From Oscarella lobularis (taxonomy: Eukaryota > Porifera > Homoscleromorpha > Homosclerophorida > Oscarellidae), in contig NC_089181.1 of assembly GCF_947507565.1 (NCBI RefSeq), forward strand, positions 2,241,614 through 2,305,613: a stretch of DNA of 64,000 nt, written 5' to 3'. The notes under the pieces are model-generated. The model was not told the origin of the DNA and did no database searches. It was given only the letters and a program-made list of their open reading frames with translations. Below are positions 22,235-34,100 of the stretch, piece after piece. How positions within the stretch are numbered: position 1 is the stretch's first letter; the number at the start of each line of letters is the position of its first letter. Both the position numbers and the translations under genes were made by a program.

Positions 22235-23075
22235 CTGCTATTCGTAGTAAATGATTGGTGCATGCATTGTCCTTTTTCTCTTACGTAAGCTGGTATGTAT
22301 ATAAAATATATATTTACCTGTAGTTCATCACCGGAAGCAGGTGGGACAATCAATATAAACATGTCAACCATATCTGAGACAATGAATTCAGATGACCAAC
22401 GCCTACGGTTTTGACGAGGACTACGTCATATCCAGCTCCTTCGCATAGTAAATCGTCTCAGAGGTACATCGAGTTACTCCCCCTTATTAAATCAATTCAT
22501 TAGATTCAGAAAAATAATAACGCGCGTCACCGATGACGTACCCAAAGTGCCAGAAGACGGCGACGGACGAATGTAGGCGTTGGGATCGCGCGTCCGATCA
22601 CCCAATAGAGATCCTCCAGTGGTTGACGAACTAGGATCGACGGCACCAGCACAGCAAGCCGCTGGCCACGCGCCGACCGAACATCTCGATAAAGGTCGAT
22701 TTTCCCGCTCCTGGCGGTCCAGTGAGACCGATCCGAAACGAACGCATCTTTTCGTCCCGTTTTAGACGCGAAGAAATCGCCGAAGCGATCAACTGGCCAC
22801 GTTTTCTCTTGACCGGAGGTGGGCGTGGGCTCGCGCGAAGGGGTTCTCTCTCGTTTCGACCGGCTCACTCACCCTGACCGCCTCTGCCAGACGACTCGCT
22901 TGCCGATCGAATATTCCGTCGACCATTCGATCGGGTCCCCTTCGTCGACGTCTTCGCTACGCCGTGCGATTCCACTCGCACTTCGCATCGCTCCGAAGAG
23001 ACGACGATGACGACGACGCGCGCAGCACGCGAACGATTTCCGTAGAGGACGAACGTTGTGGAAGGAAAGCGCCAT
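22235..23075 (-). pseudogene. Decayed MMAA-type (methylmalonic aciduria A) G3E GTPase
   Basis: On the minus strand an ATG at 23075 opens a basic, mitochondrial-presequence-like N-terminus. Blocks typical of MMAA follow but lie in different frames: DRQASRLAEAVR, then [20 protein letters not shown] (P-loop), [42 protein letters not shown], a V-L-V-K-T-V-G-V-G block, and IVSDMVDMF...PPASGDELQ before a GTAAAT donor. At least three single-base shifts separate the blocks (one near 22660, one near 22640, one in the VGVGQSE motif near 22400) and the switch Glu of 'ETVGVG' reads Lys. The C-terminal half was not found. Introns remain, so this is an unprocessed relic. MMAA normally loads and protects cobalamin on methylmalonyl-CoA mutase. 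Sequence error is an alternative explanation for the shifts. Confidence 0.7.
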
Positions 23076-25120
23076 TCCGGGTAAGCAGTGATTTGACTGA
23101 TTTTCTTTTTGCGCGTGCATCGTTCGTCTCGCCCGCCCCTCGCGCGAAAGAAATGATTAGTTTTGGAGTGTAGTAAAAATCTGGTAGAGAAACTGTTTGT
23201 CTGGGTATGCTCGAGTTGAAAAGCTAGAGAACCATGTATAGAAATACTCGGCTCTGGCTATGTACCGTATGTGTCTTCTTGATGTGATCAAAAATTGGCC
23301 TAATGATGTGTTATGCTTCTGACAAGTGCTCGGCTCCTTGTATTTTTATACTGTATCAGTATGTGTACATTCTTCATGGTTTTCAGTCATAAACCCGTGA
23401 GCTGTTTATTCGGCAGAATATAGTCCTGTGTTTTTTTAGGCGGAACGGAAGTGAAGACGCTGGCAAGAAAGAAGAGACGCCTTGAAGGAGAAGAGAACAG
23501 TTTTGCATGTCAGTTTTGCGTGTCTTGCATGATGTAGTGGTGTGCAGCTTTTGATCTCCAGGGTATGGAGACAAAAGCAGACGTGGCAAGGGGAACTCGC
23601 GCGCGCGTGGATAGACTCTTCCGCGCGCGCTTGGGTAGGTTATTGACCTGAGCGCGCGCGGGAGGAGAGTCCGGGTGTAGGTCTGCATTACGCGCGCGCG
23701 AGTTTCCAGAGCCAGGCGCGCGCATCATTATATGCACATAAAAGTAGGGGAAACTATGTTCAAATTTTTATTGAAATAGAAACTAAAAAACGGTCTTCCT
23801 ATCAGTGTTTCTGCGCTGCTGCTTCACCCGCCGTTGTCAGCAGGTGAAGCAGTGAGACTGAGACTGCAGTCTCCACAGCTATGTGTGCGTGCAGCCATCT
23901 CACAGAAAGTGAGACGCATACAGGCACATTTCTTCTTCTAGGCATCGTTCTCCTATGAAGACTACCAACAAGAACGATAGCCTCCAGTGGAGATGCGCGC
24001 CATGAAAATTGGGCAGTTTTTCTTCTCGGGGCCGCACAACCGCTTCAGCGGTTGGTATAGGCCTGCCCAGGAGATGTTGGCCTTTTAGACGTTATGGCCT
24101 CATACCAAAAGGAGGCGTACAAGCAGTTTATAGAGCTGCAACTTATAATTAAGTTGCAAGCCCCGCGGCCCCGCAACTTGGGCCGGCCCGTCTTGCCGAG
24201 GACGTTGGGACCGCGGTCTACCTCTTCGTCTGCTTCTTCTTCAGAAAAAAGAGAAGAAAATGAACTGGAGCCCATGTAGTGCCATTGGAACGACAATCAC
24301 CTTCACTGTGGATATCTTCTTATTTCCGGTCACGTCATGATATCGATGTCTACAAAAAATATTAGCCGAAATTTACTGTTTGAAATCAATTTGACACTAC
24401 GAAGTCAAATTAACAATCAATCCCCACCGTTTTATACGTAAAATAAAGAAACCGAGAGGCGAGCCAACACGCCAAAAACCGTGAGCTATAGTTCACTGCG
24501 CTCAGTTGTGCTCAATTTTGGATTGTTTATTCAACAGTCCTAAACAATGCATTGGCATCGTTCTTGGCAAAGCATTCAGGGTTTTAGAGCTCTTTCTCGG
24601 CCAAGGAACATCGTTTATCAAGCAACGATTGCGTTTGGCAAGCGTACGCTTTCTCCAACAAGTTGCAAAACTCGGCTCTAAAGCGTTTTCGAAGGATACG
24701 ACGACTAAACACCAGTTTACGCGACTCCGCAACGGCGTGAAAGCACAAAGAACGCTTCTCCATGCTTCAAAACTAAGCGAAGAGCGTCGTACCTGCGTTA
24801 TTCATGCTTGGGGCGATCGCAAAGGCAGTCGTTTCTTGCACTCGCACGTGTTCGACAAACTTACGGTCACGTAGACTACAAAAAGAAATACAATACAGTT
24901 AAACGGCTTTTCAAGGAAAAACAAAGAAAAACGGTTTACCCTACCCGGACATACGGAAAACCGCATTGTCGTACCGTATGTTGTACGCTGTCCAAAGTCC
25001 TGAAAAAAAGTGGGAAGAGATTGAAATGGCTCGTCGCATTGGGGTTTGCACTAATCAATTCACTATTACAGTAGTTCTGAGGGCATCTCTTACAAAAATA
25101 TTTGACGACAACATAATTGA
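23076..25120. other. Gene-poor spacer with hairpins and CG tracts
   Basis: No convincing gene is visible between the MMAA relic and the 3' end of the spastizin gene. Open frames at 24506-24874 (plus, 122 codons) and 24808-25074 (plus) have no recognisable motif and unsupported starts. Five alternating CG tracts lie at 23597-23723, and six short perfect or near-perfect inverted repeats at 23819-24157. Confidence 0.5.
23597..23723. repeat. Cluster of five alternating CG tracts
   Basis: (CG)4-5 runs at about 23597-23608, 23621-23630, 23652-23661, 23691-23700 and 23715-23723, spaced roughly 25-40 bp apart. Alternating CG of this length is the classical Z-DNA-forming sequence. Confidence 0.7.
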
Positions 25121-28100
25121 CTAATATTGAGCTCCCGCATACAATTTCTCTTCTCTGTCTTTGGCTAGAAATTTCTCGCATATTTCAGCTATTGCCGTCT
25201 GTCGCGATTCTTTTGCCAGTTTGGCAATGCGTTTGACCTGCTCAACTCGTCGACCTCGAACGGCAACTAGATAGGCGTTCTTCAGCTTTTGACATCGTAT
25301 CAGAGCGTTGATCTAAGCGAGCAGAAATGTAGAACAAAGTTTACGTATATACACTTTATCTATAAAAGCACCTTGTTGTCATCATTCGTAAGCATTTCAA
25401 TAAACCTCTCGGCATTTTTCATCTGAAAATAACTAATTAATCTGTACTCCACCTTGTCATTTCATTGAGCCTACCTCCTTCTTGTCTTCCGCCAAGACAT
25501 TGATGCACGACATCAAAATTTCTTCTTGGCATCTCCAGTCGTTTAGTCCGCTTTTCTTGACGCATGACAAGAGCTGCTCCACTTGACGCAAGCGCCTCAG
25601 CTTGGCAAAGCTTCGACTGACGTATGAGTAAATTTTATTGGCATTCAGACGAAAGTCCTGAGAGAAAACTTGAACAAAGGTTTGCAGTAGATCCCAAGTA
25701 AACATACCTGTATCAGTGTGAAAGCCAGTTTGAATCCATTCTCAATATTTTGGCTGGCTAATAAAACCTGAAGGAAACACTAGTAAAACATGGACTCCCA
25801 GGCCTCGTCTTCGCTGGCAAACCTGCGATGCTACAGTTGACTTGGCATTGGACGATCCAAACAGAGTCGCTGGCAGATCGCGTCGGCCTTTTGATGTCTG
25901 ATAGGCAACTTCGGCGAGGACGCCGCACTCGTGCAAATACTTCGTCACTTCAATCTGAATTCGAACAACATGGGAATGCCGCTTCGCATCTCTGAAACAA
26001 AGAAGTAAGCGTTAGTAATGAAAGTGTCAGAAAATGACGCGAAATTGGCTTAGAATCTCCCCTGGAAACCGCTTACCCAAGTGAAGGGCTGAGTCGAAAA
26101 CCGGACCTCGAGTCCGTTTGTTCTTCTTCGCTCGGATCTGCAACGTCGTATATGCTACCGGTTATCAGAGACTGCTTTTTAGGACGTTGCATGAAGCCGG
26201 GTCGAGAACGCATCGGTTCAATGCCGCGATACTCTGCAATGTACTTTTCCAGATGAGAAAGCGCCTTTTCTAGATGATGTAGACGCGGATAAACGTCAAG
26301 TTGATTGCTCGGTCGTCCCGCTTCGCCCGTAAAGAAATTGATGCATGTAAACGAAGCGCGAATGTAGTCCTAAGAAAAAAAACATTGGCTCTCAGTCTCT
26401 CAGTTTCTCGCGTTCTTTTACTTACTTTCATGAAAAGTTGGAGTTTGTACAGAACGGCAAACAGTCGCTTCTGCGTCAGATACTGACAGCTTGCCGTCAG
26501 ATATTTCTCCCATTTTTCTAATGACGAGTCGGCCACGAGCATTTCTTCCTGCAGCTTGCCAAAGCAACTGTGTGAAAGTGACGGAAGAAGAACGCCTTTG
26601 ACAAATACGCTTGGAGTGCATCTCTGAAGAACAAGAAGCTCATACTATCAGGCCAAAAAAATAGAAGGTCTACCTTATCAAGAACAATCTGACAGGCTTT
26701 ACTGATGAACTTGTAGCTAACGTAAAATTCCACGAGCATAGAGTCGCTGCCGTAGGCTTTGATGTAGTATCGGCACTCGCTAAAACGAGCGGGATCCAGC
26801 TTGGTCGGCGATCCAGGACGCTAGAATGCAAATAATTTAATCATTTCATACCCCTAGAGAGAGAGAGAGTCCTTTACCCGTATAGCGTGAGTGACCGACG
26901 CCGGATCGGTCACCTAAAAAAATAAAGACGTATACAATAGAGAAAATATTTGAGATGGGTTTTGTACCAGTTCCGCAGTGATGAACGGAGTGCTTCGAAT
27001 TTGATCAACGATGGCATTGACTAATACTTGCCTTTGTCCCGCGTCTTTCTGTCTCTATCATATACATAAGCAATTGGCGTAAAATCGGTGCATACAGCAC
27101 AAAAATCTTACGTTGAAGCAGTGGCCAAATTTTTCTCTGGCCGCTTCATACTGTCCCGCTTTGAGGCAGGCCATTCCCCACGACGACCAAACGACATTGG
27201 GATCTAGATGGCTCTTAGTTGACACTTCTACGGCGAGAATAAAACGATCGTCCAGTAGTAACTTGTCCCTCAAACGCCTAAGAAAACGAGTTTCGACACG
27301 TATGGAGTAATTCGCGCGAGAGAAACCTAGCAGCGTCCTGATGGCGTAGATCTTCCAGGGAAGGAACGCTGGAGCAGTCTGATGATATGAGAAAGTTAAG
27401 AAGTTCAGCCTTCGAGAGATATCTGAGGAGAACGAGGTTCTAATAAACGTCCTACTTTCAGCCCCTCGTGGACGGTACACTTACGTGTCGCATAATTCCA
27501 CGCCTGAGCTGTCACCACATTTCATGAATTTGACTTTCGCCGTGAAGAGCAAATGCTGAATCATGCTGTGTAGAGCAAAAGTGAACCAAGTCAAGTGCGC
27601 CAATTGATACATGTCTACCTGACGATCAGCTGCTGATCGACTTCCTCGTTCTTTCCGTGGTATCTCACCATTCGCGAAGACAGCCCGTCGCATAGTTGAA
27701 GAATGACAAAAGCGCATCGATGCGGATCACTGTGCAGCTCAAGAAGACTCAAACACACAGTAGTACTCGGAGACTATTGGAAAGACGAGCATTTACCGTA
27801 GAAAGACTTGAGATCTCTTTGTGGGGGGTAATTTCCAAGGGGTTCTTACCTGAGGATAGCAGAATTCTTTCCTAAGTGAAGCACAATACTCTTCGTCGTC
27901 AGCGGGAAGAAGCCACGGTTCTTCCAAATCGATGTCCTGTTCGATCATGTCATCATCTATTGCAGTCGGTGGACTGAAGGCGTCTCCACTACTCGGCAAG
28001 TCTCCGCCACCTGAACGAGGATTTATAAATAAAAAGAATCAGAATGCACAGGCGAACATACTGGTTACGACGCTTTCCACCAAAAGCGACTTGCCTTGCT

Positions 28101-31100
28101 GCAAGTGACTGCAACGAAAAAACGCAGCAATGATCGCAAAAAGTCACCCCTCCCCTCATCGATGTTCAAAAGAACCTGTAGCAATTCTTGCACACGCGAA
28201 CGGCACCGTCGTACGTATCCACGCGATGTCGATACGACGAGCAGCTGTCGCACACGACGCGACCACAACGTCGGCAGTGGTGCCGACGATTAAACTACAA
28301 CGACCTCGCAATCACACGGAAACGCGCTTTCTCCCCGCGTCTCTTACCATTGTAAAGTGTTCTTCACATTCCATGCACGCCGGAACGCTTTCGTCTTTCG
28401 TCCACTCTTCCCTCGTCGGAACTCTCTCGGGCAGTTCGTACGGACGCGCGCCGAGCGCCTTGCGCTTTGCCTGCGAATACGGCGACACAGTCACCGAGTC
28501 TAAAAGCGACGACGTCGTCGAAGTGAAATTTGACATGAAGGCGCGACGATCCATCGACGTCGTCGACGTGGGTTTAGTGAGAAAGGTGTACGACGACGCA
28601 CGTCGAAGCGGTGGAGTGGCGGAAGGCGAGTCCGTGCGAGATGGAGGTCGAGTACTAGGTACGACTGAATAGAGAAGAGAGAGAGAGAGTTGGTCGTCGG
28701 CTCAACGTCGTTTCTTCTAGTATTAGCTTACCCGACTGGCGATGCGTCATGTAGGCGGGAGGAAACTCAAGCGATTTGCGAGCGTAGTCGACGACGATCG
28801 CGTCGAACGGTTTCACGTCGACAACGGTAGCTTGCAAATCGACGTCGCCTTCGCGCTGCAGATCGGATGTTTGCAGACACGCGAGAAATTTTCCAGCCCA
28901 TTCAATCTGCGGAAAAGGGTTGCCAGGTTATCCGGAGTGCCTAGAGGTTGACTAACCTTTTGGTTCATGAGGAGCTGCTCAAAAAGCCAAGTTGGTCGAT
29001 GCAGTAGCGACGTGTAGTTGTCTCTATCGCCACTGGGAATGCAGCGCAAAGCCTGCGTTATTTTTTAAAGGAGAGTTGAGCAAAACCAGGCGAACTTTTT
29101 TGTCTTTTATACGTACGTACCTTTACACCCATGCACGTTGCTTTGAGTCTTTCTTTTTCATCGTCGGTCAACCGGGGCTCAAAGTTCGATAAAACGTATT
29201 CGAGCAGAAAGACTTTTCCGTCAAGTGATTTCACTCGATCGCTCAGAAGAGATTGGCACATGTTGAGAATTTCGTCAGGAGTCGCAATGTCACTTCCGAG
29301 AACCTAAGCAAACGTATTTGACTCTCAACCCGCCCTTGGCCTCCTCTTCACTTACCATGTGAGCTTTCATCATGTCTCTTTCGACTTCAATAAGATTCAG
29401 TATGTAATCCTCCTCAACGTCCTAAGGCAAACAAGAGTTTCGAAGCGCCTGCGACCGACCGGCAGAGTGATCCTACCAAAAGCCGAAGATGAGCCATTTT
29501 CGCCCACTTCCTTGCAACGTCAAATTTCTTCAAATCAAGCAAAAGACGCAACGTCTTTTCATCGTCACTCAGCAGATCTTTCCACTTTAAATCAGACGTC
29601 TCCAATGCCTATAGAAGAAGAAAAGAAAATTAGACACAACCACAAGATAAATCCCAGAGCCACTGTACCTCTTCATATACGTGCATTCGATCCAACTTAT
29701 GAAGAACGATCTTTCGATACGCAGACGCGGAGCCGATTCGATCAAGACACAGCCTCAGCGACGCAACGCACACGTCTACGGGCCACCGATCCAAAATACC
29801 CAACACAAGACTCGCCATCAAGTCGCCGTTCGCCAATCGCGCCAAGTATCGCCAGCAATCGACGGCATTCGCCTTATTCACCAGTCCAGCGACGAAAACG
29901 TCGAGCGGCTTGGACGTCGTCCCGTCGTTACGGAAACCAATCGAAGAATCGACGATATCGATCGCCTTCGTCCAATTCCCGTGGTAGACGAACGCCTCGA
30001 GCAATTTGGCGACGTACGTCTCCGTTCGTCGATCCGTGCTCGCCAGCAGTAGCACGGAGCGCGCCTCGTCGCTCGCCACCTTGCCGTCGTCGTCGAATCG
30101 TAATCGATCGGCGACGTAGCGACGAAGCGTCGGAAACTCGTCGAGCGACGACGACGACGACGATTCTTCTCTTCGACTGGCGACGGGTCGAAGCAGCGAG
30201 GCGAGCGCAAAGAGAAGGGGACTCTTCGACGCCAAATACTCCGATACGGAATCGATGAGCGAATGGCTGACGCGCGTCCACCAACGTAGCGGATCGCGAA
30301 CGCGAAAGATCAAGTCGTTGCCGCCGTCGTCGATCGTCAGCGACGATTCGGACCGACGCGTCGGCACGAGCATGTTCGATCCGTGAACGAAGGCCGGCGG
30401 CAACGTGAAACCGGCTTCGAAGTTGAACGGCGCGTAGGCGATGTGAATTTCGCGAAAGGGAGAGGTCGCCCCGCCGCCTGCGGAATCGTCTCTGCGTTTC
30501 ATGCTGCGCTCGAGAAGGGAGTGCAATTGGCTCGCCTTGCCCGGACTCAGGATGCTCTGGATGAATTGGAGAAGAGCTGTGTCCGGATCGGACGTCGACG
30601 ATTTGTAGGTGAAGTCGCGTGAAAACCAGTCGAGTTGTCGAGGAAGCGTTACCTGGAGAGCAAAAGAAAATCACCGAAAAGGGTATCGTTCTGAAAGAGT
30701 TGGCCTACTTTGCCTGACGATGGGTCTATTGTCACTGTTTCCTCGAGGAAGTCTCGAAAAGCAGGAAAGAGAAGTTTATCCAATTTGCTGGATCTCACAA
30801 CCTTTTAATAATTAAAAATCGAAGAACGCGAGAAAAACTTGGGGTTTTATTATTACCTGCGGAAATGGACACGATTGCGTTCCGAACGTGAGAAGAAACA
30901 GTAAGTTCGGATTCGGCTGTCCACACGAGATCTTTCCAAGGGGATCGTCAGAAGACAATTCTTGAGAAGGGAATCAGTCACGACCAATTCGCTCTTATCT
31001 CGCCAAACTCACCTGGTAGCAAATCTTCCAAACCATTTCCAAAAAAAGACGGCGGAGGCAAACCGCTGCGAAGTAGACGAAAGTAGATGTCGAAGGCACT

Positions 31101-34100
31101 AAAAACGGACAACTGCATAGCAAAAAAAAAGAAAGAGACTCATTTATCTCCGCAATTACGGTACCTGACGGGCCCGAGCGCTCCGATGCGATACGCAATT
31201 CTTCTCATGTACATGAGCCGCTCTAGTACGCTCTTACTTCCGTACAGATTCGTCGGATTGAATGCGGTTTTGATAGGCACTTCGATTACGGCGTGAATCA
31301 TCATGGCGTTGAAGACGTTAACAAAGAAACTGAGCAAATCTTCGGCGGTGGCGAGCGTTTTGAGATCGAAGTGTCGCAGTTGGCCCGTCATCGTCGCTAA
31401 GGCTCTAAACTGGGACGAAGAACGGGCTTGATCGATAAGAGCAGGACCAAAAACGCCTATTTTGGCCGTCTTGGCTGTCACTGAGAAAGAGCTGGGAGAT
31501 GTCATTTATGAGAACTGGTGGTTTTTACCTTGGAGAAAATTGACAAGGCTTGTAAGTAGGCTTATGTCGAGACGACTGGTTGACGATTCGGCGCCGTTTG
31601 CTTCGCCAAAGGTGTCGTTCAGAACAATAAGAGTCGAATCATCCAGCTGTCTATAGAGTCCTGAAACGATGCATTTTTAAACATAGCGAAAAGTCGGTGG
31701 GCAATGAAAACGTACTCGGCTTTTCAGACGCAGAACGACGGCCACTCGAAATCAATTTCGGACACGAACAGTGAACGATTATCTTCACCAAATTGAGATT
31801 CAATTCGCGAGCAATTGCTTCAAGCCTACGGACGCGCATACGATATCAAGACGCGAACGGAGGAAAAACACAACGAACTTGTAGGGAGAAATTTGCTTGC
31901 GGAACATTAATTTGCCAAGTGTCGGAGTGGGGCCCTCCTTCAGCACAGCCAAAGGATTCGCCGCTCTCTTTTCCAAATTGAGTCCACCTAAAGGTAGAGG
32001 TCAATTAGTTAATTAATCAATCATTTATTTGGGCGATTAGCGGCCATTTTATTTCTTTTACCGTCTCCTTCTTCGCACGATATCAATAGACTAGAGAAAT
32101 TGTCGACGTGCGTGAAAAATCGACCGATGTAATCCGACGTATGTCCTCTGGCGCCTTTCGGAGCCGTATACGCCTCCAAAAGAGATTCCATTGCCTGACG
32201 AACAGGGGACTTGTGTCCAATATCCGCTTTTTGAATTTCCGTCTCGTCGTGCCCCTCCGCCGCTTTAACTTCGGCCGCGACGCTCTGATAATAACCGGAC
32301 TTGTCGCTTTCCACGTTCCTTTCCTTCTCCCATGATTTAGCGTCCAGAGGACCGCTTCCTTGAGTGAGCAGCCAAGGCAGAGCCCTGTCCTTGACGAGCA
32401 AGAAGAGATCGTAAGCGCGACGCAGAAACGATAGCGGGCCCGCTTCGCTAGCGTCGCCGCCGCCGCCGCCGCCGCCGCCGTCGTCGTCGCGAATTCGATT
32501 GATCGCCATCAAAAGAAACTCGCGACACACGCTGACAATCGTCGTCGACGAGCAGGCCAAATCGAAGAGAACCATTGACGGCAACGACGACGCGAGAGCG
32601 ACGACGCAATCGGGCGGATTGTGAATAAAAGGAAAATGCTTCGGAGTGACGGAACTCGATAAAAGCTCCTTCATCGCCTCGAGCGTCGACGACGACGATC
32701 CCATTTGTACGGGCGACGACGACCTGTCGCCGCCGCCGCCGCCGAATCGACTTTCAAACGAGACCTTCTTCTTGCGCGACGGCATTGGCGACGTTCGCGG
32801 CGAATGACGTCGCGACGCCGGACCCTTGAGCTGTTCGCCGAGTTGATCGAGCTGATCGGAAAACTTGACGGCATTCGCCGCCGCTTGACCCTCCATGCCG
32901 AACATGTGAACGACTTCGTAGGCGCGATGATAGTTGCCGCTGCGAAGGCACAACTGGAGCAGCGTGTCGGGCGACGACAGCATGCGCGAAACGATTCCCG
33001 TTCGTTTGTTATGAAACGATCGACGTCCGGTCATCGCGCGAGCGGCGCGTCGCGTCGTCGGCGAGCCCGATCGACGACCGCGCTTTCGGCGTCGAGGCAA
33101 CGCCGCCGACGACGAATTCTTCTCCTCCGTATCGCCTTCGCCGCCCGAATCCCATCGTTTTCGCTCGTCGAAAGCGCGACTTCGTCGTTGCGAGACGAGC
33201 GATTTTCGCTCGGTTTCGTCCTCCTCCGGCGACGGCGGCGGCACGTCCTCCTCGTTCATTTCGATCTCGCTGTCCGTTTCCGCCACCGACACGCCGCTTC
33301 CCTCGAGAAGCAATTTTCTCGTCCCAGACGACGAGACGAGTTGAAATCGCCACTTCGCCTCGTTCACGTACTGATTCAAACGCGCCGTGCGCTGCTGCAA
33401 GTCGGCGACGACGATCGACGTTCGAACGAGAGTCTCGTCGTTTTCTGCACTCGACGACGCGTGAAGGTCGTCGGCCGAGCCGCCGCTCAACGATCGTCGA
33501 TGCGTGCTCGATCGATGTCGCGCGAATTTCGCCGATTCTAAGTCCATGAGCGAGTCCTTGAGCATGTTAATCACGTCGCAAGCGACCGCTTCGTCGACGA
33601 CGAAATCGTCGCGAAAGGGAAACGACGATAGGCCGCCGCTCGCCGTGCTGCTATCGCCGCCGCCGCCGCCGCCGCCGCCGCCTGACTGTTCGCATATGTC
33701 CGGCGTTAGTTGATCCTCGTCGGAATCCTTTGACGACGGATCGTCGAGATCCGACGTCTTGACGAAAAGAAGCGAGAAAATGTTTTCGAGCACTTCGACG
33801 CGATAGGCGAGCGGCACGACGTGCGACAAAGCGTTGCGCGCGTTTTTCAAATTTGTCGTCACGTTGACGCTGTAGTCGTTGTCGGAGGCGGCGGCGGCGG
33901 CGGCGGCGTCCTCGTCGCCTTTCTGCTTCCGATTGGCGAAGAGCAAGGCGTCGACGACGTATCGAACGGCACAGAAACTACGAAAGATCGACACGTCGCG
34001 TTCCTGCTCGGACGAATTCGGACCAGTTGTTGAAACGGAGCGACTGAGCGATCGACGCGGCGGTCTCGAATGCGAGTAGATGTCGGGCGTCGACGGCGTG

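Noticed and set aside
24506..24874. 122-codon plus ORF in the spacer after the MMAA relic
   Set aside because: No recognisable motif, no splice partners, overlapping frames of similar size; kept only as part of the spacer description.
29359..30258. 299-codon plus-strand ORF in the spastizin gene
   Set aside because: Antisense to spastizin exons whose minus-strand frame is the one consistent with the rest of the gene.
32705..33541. 278-codon plus-strand ORF opposite the long spastizin exon
   Set aside because: Arg-rich antisense shadow of a GC-rich, Ser/Gly/Asp-rich exon; no signal, domain or splice context.
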